The notes under the pieces were generated by a model, which worked only from the letters and a program-made list of their open reading frames with translations, ran no database searches and had not been told where the DNA came from. From contig JACVCJ010000024.1 in the NCBI GenBank assembly GCA_016742095.1, forward strand, positions 1 through 57,906: a stretch of 57,906 nt of DNA, given 5' to 3'. Made by a program: the position numbers and the translations under genes. Every line of letters begins with the position of its first letter. Position 1 is the first letter of the stretch. Source of the stretch: Bacteroidia bacterium. GTDB taxonomy: Bacteria; Bacteroidota; Bacteroidia; CAIKAF01. Positions 15,697 through 23,875 of this stretch are shown here, one piece after another.

Positions 15697-16692
15697 ATGA
15701 AAAAGCTGTGCCTGCTTCCCTGTTTACTGCTCTGCTGGTTTGCCTGCGGCCCCGGCGCCGAAGAATGTACCACTTTCGGGCCGCTGCGCCTGAGCGACAG
15801 CCTGGACCATGCCCTGCAGGCAGTGAAAAGCGATTCACAGTTTGTACTGTTGCAGGTGCTCGACAGTTCGGAGGCTTCACAGGCCTTTCTGCAGCGCCTG
15901 GATTCGGTTCCCTGCCTGCGTTATAAACTGCAGAACGGTTTTGCGGGACATTACCGGGTAAATATACATCGTGCCGTTAAAAGATCGGCAGCGTACGTTT
16001 ATAAAGAATTTGCGTCGGACCACGGGCTGAAAGCGCCGTTCTTTATCCTGCTGGGCCGCAATGATACCGTGTTTTCCTTTACGGAGATCTTTGACCCGCA
16101 GTGGAGCCGCGATTCGGCCTCTGCAACGGATTCGGCACTGGCCTTTATGCTGCGTGAACAGGCCAATCCGCAGCTGCGCGACGATATTACCTTCCTGCAT
16201 GCCCGCGAAAAGGAAAAACAGCTCACCCCGAAATACTACGCCTGGATCCGTTCCATCAGCGCTTCGGGAACGATCGTGGAGACCCGTGAAAAAACGCTTA
16301 TACTGCGTATCGAAATACGTAACCCCGACCGATTCCGTATTGTGGCGCCGGGTACCGATCAGCGCAGTTACCTGGCTCCGCTGCGCCTGGAATGGGAGGG
16401 GGACAGTCTTACACCCGGCCCCGTACAATGGCTGAACGAAGCGCAGAGTTTCCGCGATCCCTTCCTGCAGAAGAATTACCTGGCCTATACCGATTCCGTG
16501 ATCACGGGCGAAGCCCTGCTGCCGTATGCGCGCGAGGTATTGCCCGAAACGCTGGAAGGACATGTGATCTTTTCGGTATATGTAACGCCCCGTAAAGTAG
16601 CGGTGAATTCAGTGGACCTGCCCCTGCTGGTGCCTGTGCACACAGCCCCCGATATAGCGGCCGGAACGCCTCTTACCAGAACTTCGGAATAA
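15697..16692 (+). CDS. Lipoprotein with a thioredoxin-like region lacking CXXC
   Basis: A 331-residue lipoprotein (signal MKKLCLLPCLLLCWFAC, lipobox WFAC with Cys 17). Residues 30-150 read like a thioredoxin fold (FVLLQVLDS, then KAPFFILLGRNDTVFSF with a cis-proline-like APFF) but have no CXXC, so a redox role is unlikely. The C-terminal half is beta-rich and not recognised. The 3' end overlaps the convergent DUF1295 gene by 20 bases. It could be a structural or binding derivative of TlpA-like lipoproteins. Confidence 0.7.
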   Translation: MKKLCLLPCLLLCWFACGPGAEECTTFGPLRLSDSLDHALQAVKSDSQFVLLQVLDSSEASQAFLQRLDSVPCLRYKLQNGFAGHYRVNIHRAVKRSAAYVYKEFASDHGLKAPFFILLGRNDTVFSFTEIFDPQWSRDSASATDSALAFMLREQANPQLRDDITFLHAREKEKQLTPKYYAWIRSISASGTIVETREKTLILRIEIRNPDRFRIVAPGTDQRSYLAPLRLEWEGDSLTPGPVQWLNEAQSFRDPFLQKNYLAYTDSVITGEALLPYAREVLPETLEGHVIFSVYVTPRKVAVNSVDLPLLVPVHTAPDIAAGTPLTRTSE

Positions 16693-17590
16693 AGCGCGGT
16701 ACGCGTTTCTGGTAGTCTTTATAACCGGGATATTTACGGGCAGAGATCGCTTCGCTGAAGTCGGAACTGCCGCGGAACAGGATCAGCAGCAGCAAACAGC
16801 CGGCAATGGACCAGTTGAGCCATTTGCCGGTAGCGGCCACGCCAAACAGGTAAAATACGATCCAGATGCTTTGTTCTGCAAAATAATTGGGATGACGCAT
16901 GCGTGCCCAGAGGCCTTTCTGTACAAAGCCTGCGGCGTATTCGCCGTCTAATTTTTCACCGGCGTTCATACGGCGGTACTTTTCCGTCTGGAAATTCCAC
17001 TGCTGCTGATCGGCCAGGGTCTCCAGCACTACCAGGCCCGTAAAAACGGCGGCCAGCAGGTAATCGGCCCAGTACAGCGGCGTCGCTTCGCCCTGTAAGG
17101 CAACCAGTACGGGCAGTGTAAAGGCCAGTATGAGTGCGTTCTGGTACAGCGATATAAAGAAGAGGTTAAAGAAGAACCATTTGCGGCGGGTATTCAGGGC
17201 CGGGTTCTGGCGCAGCTCCTCCCAGCGGTAATCTTCTTCGCCTTCCCAGAATTTAAGGCGGTAGGCGCCGCGGCGCGAAAAGTTGTAGGTGAGTCGTGCG
17301 CCCCAGAGGGTGACCAGCACCGACATCAGCACCATGCGCTCGTTAAAACCGCCGGCCCAGGTTATGTACCAGGTATATACAATGGGCACCACGCTCCATA
17401 TTTTATCTACCTGGCTGCAGTTGCGGGTAATTTCGCTTACGGCAAAACAGGTAAAAGCCAGGCCCAGCATGATCCATACCGAATTCAGCAATATGGCCTT
17501 ATGTACAGGATCGAGCGGTGTATCGAAGAAAAAGGTAAAAACCGGAACAACAAGAAGGGTTATGATGAGGATAATAACTGTACGTACCAT
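16673..17590 (-). CDS. DUF1295 / steroid 5-alpha-reductase-like membrane protein
   Basis: A 305-residue integral membrane protein with about seven hydrophobic segments. The start at 17590 (MVRTVIILIITLLVV) is used because the longer frame begins inside the upstream hairpin and TlpA gene, and a TATATTTG element lies 16 bases upstream. The family signature is clear: WGARLTYNFSRRGAY, then MRHPNYFAEQSIW, then KYPGYKDYQKRVPRF at the C-terminus. DUF1295 proteins resemble isoprenylcysteine methyltransferases and steroid reductases and probably act on lipids. The substrate is unknown. Confidence 0.88.
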   Translation of the reverse strand: MVRTVIILIITLLVVPVFTFFFDTPLDPVHKAILLNSVWIMLGLAFTCFAVSEITRNCSQVDKIWSVVPIVYTWYITWAGGFNERMVLMSVLVTLWGARLTYNFSRRGAYRLKFWEGEEDYRWEELRQNPALNTRRKWFFFNLFFISLYQNALILAFTLPVLVALQGEATPLYWADYLLAAVFTGLVVLETLADQQQWNFQTEKYRRMNAGEKLDGEYAAGFVQKGLWARMRHPNYFAEQSIWIVFYLFGVAATGKWLNWSIAGCLLLLILFRGSSDFSEAISARKYPGYKDYQKRVPRFIPKFW

Positions 17591-17606
17591 AGTAATTATA
17601 AAGGCA

Positions 17607-17614
17607 CAAATATA
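17607..17614 (-). promoter_or_regulatory. -7 promoter element of the DUF1295 gene
   Basis: The minus strand reads TATATTTG, a perfect TAnnTTTG, ending 16 bases before the ATG at 17590. No convincing -33 TTTG is seen at the right distance, and the upstream terminator hairpin occupies that region. Confidence 0.5.
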
Positions 17615-17630
17615 TACGGAGAGAAATAAA

Positions 17631-17652
17631 AAAGGCTCCCTGTGGAGCCTTT
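17631..17652 (-). terminator. Rho-independent terminator of the TlpA-like gene
   Basis: AAAGGCTCC (17631-17639) and GGAGCCTTT (17644-17652) form a 9-bp stem with a four-base loop. On the minus strand a T run follows it. It begins three bases after the stop codon of the TlpA-like gene. Confidence 0.88.
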
Positions 17653-17655
17653 TCA

Positions 17656-19134
17656 TCAGGATTTCTTCTGAGCCTGCTGCAATTTGTATCGTTTCATAAA
17701 GCCGACGACGTCTTCGGCCCCCAGTTTGCGGGCAATGATCTTTTTGTTCTTATCGAGTACCAGTATCAGTGGGGTAGAACTGATATCGTAGGTAAGATGC
17801 AGGTTCATGCTCTGCAGCTCGGTCACCTTGTATTCGTAAATGTACTTGGCGGCGTTCTTGGCCATATCTTCCGTAACCAGGGTGTTCAGGAAACGGATCT
17901 TTTTCGATTTTACAAACTCTTTCAGGTCTTCGATATTCCGTTTGGTGCAAACACCGTAGATCTTCATGCCCTGTGAGGCCAGCGTGGAATCGTACAGCTG
18001 CTGCAGGCGCGGAATTTCTTTCTGGCAGTGGCCGCAACCCGGGTCCCAGAATACGAGCAGGGTATATTCGGCATCGAATTTGCTGAGGCGGAAAAAGTTG
18101 GTGCCGCTGGTATCCGGTAAGGACAGGTCCGGGGCGGTTTTACCGCAGAGCGTGGGTTCCATTTCGCTTACGCGTTTGGCAATTTTGGAAAGCGTGGTAC
18201 TGTCGGCCCACCAGGCGTTCTCTTTGTTGTAATAATTCTTGGCTACGTGTACAAAACTGTTCTCCACGCACATCAGCTTGCTGTTGGCAAAATACTTGTA
18301 CAGGAACTGTACGGTGTATTTAAAGTTCTCCTTATTGGCGCGCGACATGGCAATTACCTTATCGGTGTAGGCATTGAGCGTATCGGGCACTTTCAGTACG
18401 AGTTTATCGAAATAGGTGGTAAGCTTGTCGGAAAGCACCGGGGTACGGGCCAGTCCGCCATCGCTCCAGTCATAATTGTCCCAGTAGTGATTTACCGTAT
18501 AATAGTAGGCATTGGTGGAATCTTCCTGGGTTTTCAGCGTCATGTTGTGCTGCACTTCCTTGGACGCGCGGAACAGGTGAGCCACCAGGGAGTTCGGGAA
18601 CTGTTTGCTGATGGTGGCCTCTTCGGCCTCGATCTCTTTCTGCCAGCCCTCGATGCGGGTCTGGTAAATTTTGGAAGAATCGTTGTCCTTGCCCAGTGCG
18701 TCGATGCGTTTGCGGGCCTTCATCATTTCCAGCTGTTTCTGGCCGGCCGTATCCATAAATTTAAAGAAAGCGGCGTTGAGGTCGTGTCCCTTGATCTTCG
18801 CGGATCTTACCAGGTTCAAGGTGTCGGTTTCGATGCTGAAATGCTGGTTCTCGTCCACGATAAAATCGAACATGTTCATACTGGGCAGTACAATGATGTA
18901 CAGGCCGGGTTCCAGGGCCTTATCGCCCCTGAAGAGGAACTCGCCGGGTTTAAGCGCTTTGGCGGTATCGCGTACGTATTTGTTGTTATCGTAATGGAAC
19001 CCGAGATACAGTTCCTTGGCCGTAGAGTTCTTTATTTTAACCGAAATGGCATAGCCCTCTTTGGGGGCCGCAGTCTGGGCCAGGAGCATACCGGAGAAAA
19101 AGAGACAGCTGAGTGCGAGAATGGTTTTCTTCAT
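17656..19134 (-). CDS. TlpA-like thioredoxin with DUF4369/DUF5106-type N-terminus
   Basis: A 492-residue periplasmic thiol protein. The start at 19134 is preferred because AAAAGG precedes it and a clean signal peptide follows (MKKTILALSCLFFSG); ATG 19158 is an alternative. An N-terminal beta domain of DUF4369 type is followed by a long helical region, then a thioredoxin domain with the active site CGHC at 367-370 (FWDPGCGHCQKE) and cis-proline segment SSTPLI. Such proteins reduce or isomerise disulfides in envelope proteins. A -7 element lies upstream and a strong terminator follows, so it is monocistronic. Confidence 0.9.
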   Translation of the reverse strand: MKKTILALSCLFFSGMLLAQTAAPKEGYAISVKIKNSTAKELYLGFHYDNNKYVRDTAKALKPGEFLFRGDKALEPGLYIIVLPSMNMFDFIVDENQHFSIETDTLNLVRSAKIKGHDLNAAFFKFMDTAGQKQLEMMKARKRIDALGKDNDSSKIYQTRIEGWQKEIEAEEATISKQFPNSLVAHLFRASKEVQHNMTLKTQEDSTNAYYYTVNHYWDNYDWSDGGLARTPVLSDKLTTYFDKLVLKVPDTLNAYTDKVIAMSRANKENFKYTVQFLYKYFANSKLMCVENSFVHVAKNYYNKENAWWADSTTLSKIAKRVSEMEPTLCGKTAPDLSLPDTSGTNFFRLSKFDAEYTLLVFWDPGCGHCQKEIPRLQQLYDSTLASQGMKIYGVCTKRNIEDLKEFVKSKKIRFLNTLVTEDMAKNAAKYIYEYKVTELQSMNLHLTYDISSTPLILVLDKNKKIIARKLGAEDVVGFMKRYKLQQAQKKS

Positions 19135-19171
19135 ACCTTTTCGTGCGGTTTTTAACATATTTTATATACTA

Positions 19172-19179
19172 CAAATGTA
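19172..19179 (-). promoter_or_regulatory. -7 promoter element of the TlpA-like gene
   Basis: The minus strand reads TACATTTG, a perfect TAnnTTTG match, 37 bases before ATG 19134 and 13 bases before the alternative ATG 19158. No TTTG at standard -33 spacing was found. Confidence 0.5.
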
Positions 19180-19228
19180 AAGTTTGGGTTCAAAATCCAT
19201 AGTACTTAACAGGCATTTAACAGCCTTT

Positions 19229-20968
19229 CTAAAAAATCATCATGATCGGGTAGCGGCCCAGTGTTTTTTCGGCAAAGGGCGAACGCTTATACAGGTATTC
19301 GAGCTGTGCATAGGCGCTGGACGAAAAGGACGCGTCGGCCGATCTTTTTGCCTCGAACTCGGCTTTCAGCCCGGCATCGGTATCCAGCATATTGCGTGCA
19401 TAGCCGTCGAATATATACGATGAAAAATGTTCTTTCTGTTCGGCAATGGCCGCAAAATAGCCCCATACCAGGTAACTGTCGGGCCCGTAGGGATGCAGGG
19501 CGTTCATCAGGTACAGGTCGTTAAAGGTACCGGTATGCACCAGCACCGAGCCTGCTTTTACCGGAACGGCTTCTTTTACGCGCAGTACGGCCGTATCTTT
19601 CAGGGAGAACAGGGGACGGCCTTCGTACAGGCTCTGGAATTTTACGTCGGGCAGGTACCAGGTCTCGGCCTGCAGCAGGGTATCATTGCGGAGTTTCTGG
19701 GTGACCACTCCGGCTTTTTCGAGCTTTTCGGCCAGTTTGCGGTAGGCGAAGGGAATAACGAAGGTCCTGGGCTTTACGGCCGTGTAGGTAACGTTAAATT
19801 TATCGAAGTAACCGATCTTTTTTTCGTAGGGTTTCGTATGGTCGTAATACAGCTGCATCTCGCCCGTGAGCGGACTTTGGGCGCGATAGGCCTCGTAACC
19901 CATGAATCCGATGCGGCGGTCCTCGCTTTTGTCGATCTCGTAGCGCAGCGGTATCCAGGTAGCATCTTTTACCCAGGCCCGGAACATATTGCGGTATACG
20001 AGCACCTTGCGGCTGTTGGCGTTCAGGAACTCGCGGGATACTTCCAGGAAGGCTTTGGTGGCCTCCACGCGTTCGGGAAAAGCCTTCAGCATGTGCGTTT
20101 CGGGCGTAAAGGAAAACGTACCCCAGAGCGAAGTGTAGCCGTTGCTGTAGCGCGGACTGTCGTAAAAAGCCGGGTAGCCCTTGTCGGGAGAATCGTTCCA
20201 GATATTTACGTAAGGCACTACCGGGTAGCCTTTTTTCTCCATTTTCTGGTACAGTTCCGGTACAATTTCTTTGCGGTGATAGGTACTCAGTGGTTCGGGC
20301 AGGCGGTCGCCGCTGCTGTGCAGCAGGGTGAACACGTGCTGGTAATCGGCGCCGTTGCTTACGTGCGTATCAATGAAAAAGTCGGGATCGAAAGCCCGGA
20401 ATATTTCGGCGAAAGAAACGGCATTATTGCTTTCCTGCTTCATAAAATCGCGGTTCAGGTCCAGGTTCTGGGCATTGCCGCGGAAGCCGTACGCTTCGGG
20501 GCCGTTCTGGTTGGCGCGTGTGCAGCAGCCGCGGTTCAGCATACCGTCTATGTTGTATGCGGGAATGATGCACAGCACCACGTTCTCCAGTTTGCGGGCC
20601 AGGTCGGGATCGTTCAGCAGTTCGTCCACCCAGATCACCGAAGCGTCCATGCCGTCCGGTTCCCCGGGGTGTATGCCGTTCATGACCATCAGCACGCCTT
20701 TGCTGCCTTCGCGGATCTCCTCCGGGGTAAATTTTTCGTCGGTATTGATCACAAAAACGTGCAGCGGAACGCCGGCGTCGGTCATGCCCCATTCGGTAAG
20801 CATGGCGTCCTGGTGTACCTGGTCCAGCTTTTTGTACAGGTTGATGAGTTCGTCGTAACTGAAACTTTTGTTCTCCCGGTATTGCAGGGGTACGATGCGT
20901 TGTGCCGAAGCCTTTGCCAGTATGATGATACAGAGAATTCCTGAAAAAATAAAACCCGATCTTTTCAT
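19229..20968 (-). CDS. M14-family zinc carboxypeptidase, secreted
   Basis: A 579-residue peptidase. The start at 20968 gives a signal peptide (MKRSGFIFSGILCIIILA, cleavage near ASAQ); the longer frame overlaps the upstream nuclease gene. Zinc ligands are H100 and E103 (GIHPGEPDG) and H202 (DTHVSNG), with the substrate-binding NLDLNRDF at 168-175. The C-terminal 250 residues are outside the classic M14 core and not recognised. The family removes C-terminal or modified residues from peptides. It lies downstream of the addA and addB-like genes in the same direction, but separated by 80 bases, so it may have its own promoter. Confidence 0.88.
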   Translation of the reverse strand: MKRSGFIFSGILCIIILAKASAQRIVPLQYRENKSFSYDELINLYKKLDQVHQDAMLTEWGMTDAGVPLHVFVINTDEKFTPEEIREGSKGVLMVMNGIHPGEPDGMDASVIWVDELLNDPDLARKLENVVLCIIPAYNIDGMLNRGCCTRANQNGPEAYGFRGNAQNLDLNRDFMKQESNNAVSFAEIFRAFDPDFFIDTHVSNGADYQHVFTLLHSSGDRLPEPLSTYHRKEIVPELYQKMEKKGYPVVPYVNIWNDSPDKGYPAFYDSPRYSNGYTSLWGTFSFTPETHMLKAFPERVEATKAFLEVSREFLNANSRKVLVYRNMFRAWVKDATWIPLRYEIDKSEDRRIGFMGYEAYRAQSPLTGEMQLYYDHTKPYEKKIGYFDKFNVTYTAVKPRTFVIPFAYRKLAEKLEKAGVVTQKLRNDTLLQAETWYLPDVKFQSLYEGRPLFSLKDTAVLRVKEAVPVKAGSVLVHTGTFNDLYLMNALHPYGPDSYLVWGYFAAIAEQKEHFSSYIFDGYARNMLDTDAGLKAEFEAKRSADASFSSSAYAQLEYLYKRSPFAEKTLGRYPIMMIF

Positions 20969-21048
20969 CCGTGATGGAAACCTTTTTAATGAGCTCATGA
21001 AGTTAGGAAAAATATCGCTACGGGGCGGCATCTGTGGCGAAAAAGGCT

Positions 21049-23874
21049 TTATACCGTCTCGCGGCGGCAGATATGTACAAAGGGACAAATGCTGCATTTA
21101 CGGCGGTCTTCGGTCTGCCGGAAAGGCAGGGCGGGCGTATATATTTCCTGTAGTAATCCTTGCAGCAGTTCTGTAAAATCGCCCTCTAACAGGCGTATAT
21201 CACTAAGCGGGGCACGGTCCAGACTGAGCATCAGCAGGGCTTCTTCTTTCCGGCCGGATTTTAGGGCGTAAATGCCGGGTTGTACCGGCTGCTGTGTATT
21301 GCGGTGCCGGCGGTACATAAAGCCGTAGAGCAGGGTTTGCAGGGCCGCCTTATGCCGTCCGGCGCTCTCGCGGTCAAACAGGCCGGCCAGGTCTTTAAAC
21401 TTCAGGTCCACCATCCCGGTCTTGTAGTCGATCACCTGTATCACGCCGTCTTTCAGATCTACCCGGTCGATCATACCGGAAATGAGTACATTTTCGGTCT
21501 TGTCGCCGATCTGTACTTCTACGGGCAGGATATGTCTTTCCGCGCGGTCGCTGCCGATCTCGGTGCCCAGCAGGGTAAAGGGCAGACGGCTGCGGTCGTT
21601 GTCGAGTACCTTCTGTATATAATCGGCCAGCAGTTCCCGGATGATCAGCTTGTCGGACCCGGCCGTGTAAATATGTCCCTGCCCGAAGGCATTGGCAAAT
21701 TCAGCATCCAGCACTTCGGGAATACGTTTTTGCAGGGCGTCGATGTCGGCCGGCTGTAAAACGCGCTCCTGCAGCGGAGCGTACAGGTTTTCGAGCGCGG
21801 CGTGCAATATATTCCCGAACAGGGCGTGGTCTACATCGTCATCGATCTCTTCTTCTTCCTGCAGGTAGGCCACCTTCGAAAAATAGAACTTCAGGCTGCA
21901 GTCCAGGTACATACTGATGGCGCTGGGCGAGAGGGTGCGTGTGCTGGTGAATTCGCGCAGTTTTGCCCATACGGGGCCGTCCTTGGGAATTTCGATCACC
22001 CGTTCGCGTGCCGGCACAAAACGGTTGCCCAGCAGGGATGCCTGTATGTTCCAGTGGGTGATCTCGTTCTGCAGCTGCCAGAGATAACGGCTTTTTTCAC
22101 CCCCGGAAATGCCTTCACTTTCGGTGTTGTACAGCAGGTAGATGTGTTTTGCGCGATGCAGCAGGCGGTAGAAGAAATAGGCCTGGGCGGCCGTTTTTTC
22201 ATCGGGGCCGGGTATGCCGAAGGCCTTGCGCAGGGTGAACGGAATGTAGGAATTGCCGCCGCCTTCACCGGGCATACTGCCTTCGTTCATACAGGGAATG
22301 AACACGTATTCGAAATCGAGCGAGCGGCTTTCGAGCGGTCCCAGTACCTGCAGACCTTCTATCGGTTCGCCGAGGAAAGGTACTTTAAGGCTGCGCAGGG
22401 TGGCGGTTATGATCTTATACTGATCTTCCTGGTCGGTGGAATGATTCTCAGCGGCCAGAATTTCGTATAGTCTTCGTAATTCCTTGTATACTACAGGCAG
22501 CAGCTGTTTATCGATATCGGGCATGTCTCCGGGCAGCAGTTCCTGCATACTTTCCAGGATGCGCAGTACGTGCAGGAAAAAGCTCTGTTCCTGTACCGCA
22601 AAGAGTATGCGGCCGATCTCCCCGGTCTTTTCCAGCAGTTCTTCCCCGGTCAGGTACACGCGGTTGTTGCGTTTCCAGGCCTCGATCTCCGGGTTGGCCT
22701 CCGGGGGTAATATGCCCTGTATGTAGGGATTTTGCAACACCTGTATCGTATAGGGTGCGTAGAACCAGCGCCCCGTGGACGAAATACGCATGCGTGTATA
22801 CATGCGGTGCAGCGATTCGGTAAGCGGGTACAGGGCCGAATAGGAAATGGGGTAGCCCATGGTCACGTTCACCCGGCTGTATTCCGCAGGCAGGGCCGAA
22901 AGCAGGGATGGCAGCAGTTCTTCGCGCGGCATGATCACGGCGGTCTTACCGGCATCGATGTTTTCCTCCTGCATGATACTGCCGATGACCTGGGCCTGTC
23001 CGGCCTCCATGGGCACACCAATAAAGCGTATCTCCGGGCGGGATGTGGCTATGTGCCGGCGGATCTGCTGCGGGTCGATGAATTTCTCGTTCAGGCGGGC
23101 AAAATAACCGGCCTCGTGCTTGCTGTCGTGTACATAATGCGCGTCGTAATCCCAGTGAAACTGTACGTTCTCTTTGTAACGCAATGTATCGAAAAGGGTG
23201 CGTTCGCAGGAATCGAGCTGGTTAAAGCCGATGCATACATAGTGGTCGAATTCGCCGCTGCGCCATTGGCTGCGGAGGGTTTCGGCGGCGTCGCGGTAGA
23301 TCATGCCTTCGTAGCCGATGCCCTGTGCCCGCAGGGTATTGCGGAATTCTTCGTATATAGGGTATAGTTTTTCCCATATCTCGAAAAAATCGCGGCGGGC
23401 CCGGGTATTGTCCTTCGAAAATTCGCCCCAGAACAGCTGTATGGCCTGTAACTGCTTCTCGGTAAGGTATTCCATATCGAGCAGCATTTCCTTTTCGGCG
23501 GCCAGGTTGGTATACAAAAGGCGTGCCGGTACCATCCAGGTATCGATCTCGTTAAAGTCCGAAAGCAGGATCTCGCCCCAGGGAATGAACTGGTGCAGGG
23601 GTTCGTCGCGGCCGGTGATGCGTTTGTGTACCTTGTACAACTCGCTCAGCAGCAGCAGGCGTTCTACCGGTATCAGCGGACTGTAGCTGCGCAGCAGTTC
23701 GGTGGAGGTGCGTACCTGCGGGGCCCATACCGGACGTTCCCGGTTTTGCAGGGCCAGGTGCTTGTACAGGAACTGTGCGGCGCGGCGGTTGGGAAATACC
23801 ACGCAGACCCTGCGCAGATCGGTGCCGAACTGCTGTAGTAACTGTTGCGCTATTTCTCCCAGGAATGTCTCCAT
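21049..23874 (-). CDS. AddB-like PD-(D/E)XK nuclease with Fe-S cysteines
   Basis: A 941-residue partner of the AddA helicase-nuclease, acting in double-strand-break repair. The N-terminal position where helicases have Walker A reads VVFPNRRAAQFLYKHL (25-40), without GKT, so its helicase is probably inactive. The C-terminal nuclease has GNILHAALE (H691), IDRVD (D803) and IDYKTG (D816, K818). Cys 659 (DCSLKFYF) with C927, C930 and C936 (CSICPFVHIC) form the expected iron-sulfur cluster that pins the nuclease domain. The start is one base after the stop of addA. Length and order fit the AddAB arrangement of Bacteroidota. Confidence 0.85.
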   Translation of the reverse strand: METFLGEIAQQLLQQFGTDLRRVCVVFPNRRAAQFLYKHLALQNRERPVWAPQVRTSTELLRSYSPLIPVERLLLLSELYKVHKRITGRDEPLHQFIPWGEILLSDFNEIDTWMVPARLLYTNLAAEKEMLLDMEYLTEKQLQAIQLFWGEFSKDNTRARRDFFEIWEKLYPIYEEFRNTLRAQGIGYEGMIYRDAAETLRSQWRSGEFDHYVCIGFNQLDSCERTLFDTLRYKENVQFHWDYDAHYVHDSKHEAGYFARLNEKFIDPQQIRRHIATSRPEIRFIGVPMEAGQAQVIGSIMQEENIDAGKTAVIMPREELLPSLLSALPAEYSRVNVTMGYPISYSALYPLTESLHRMYTRMRISSTGRWFYAPYTIQVLQNPYIQGILPPEANPEIEAWKRNNRVYLTGEELLEKTGEIGRILFAVQEQSFFLHVLRILESMQELLPGDMPDIDKQLLPVVYKELRRLYEILAAENHSTDQEDQYKIITATLRSLKVPFLGEPIEGLQVLGPLESRSLDFEYVFIPCMNEGSMPGEGGGNSYIPFTLRKAFGIPGPDEKTAAQAYFFYRLLHRAKHIYLLYNTESEGISGGEKSRYLWQLQNEITHWNIQASLLGNRFVPARERVIEIPKDGPVWAKLREFTSTRTLSPSAISMYLDCSLKFYFSKVAYLQEEEEIDDDVDHALFGNILHAALENLYAPLQERVLQPADIDALQKRIPEVLDAEFANAFGQGHIYTAGSDKLIIRELLADYIQKVLDNDRSRLPFTLLGTEIGSDRAERHILPVEVQIGDKTENVLISGMIDRVDLKDGVIQVIDYKTGMVDLKFKDLAGLFDRESAGRHKAALQTLLYGFMYRRHRNTQQPVQPGIYALKSGRKEEALLMLSLDRAPLSDIRLLEGDFTELLQGLLQEIYTPALPFRQTEDRRKCSICPFVHICRRETV

Positions 23875-23875
23875 T

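Noticed and set aside
19427-20944. 505-codon plus-strand open frame opposite the M14 peptidase
   Set aside because: The minus strand contains a complete zinc-carboxypeptidase motif set; the antisense frame lacks any recognisable sequence.
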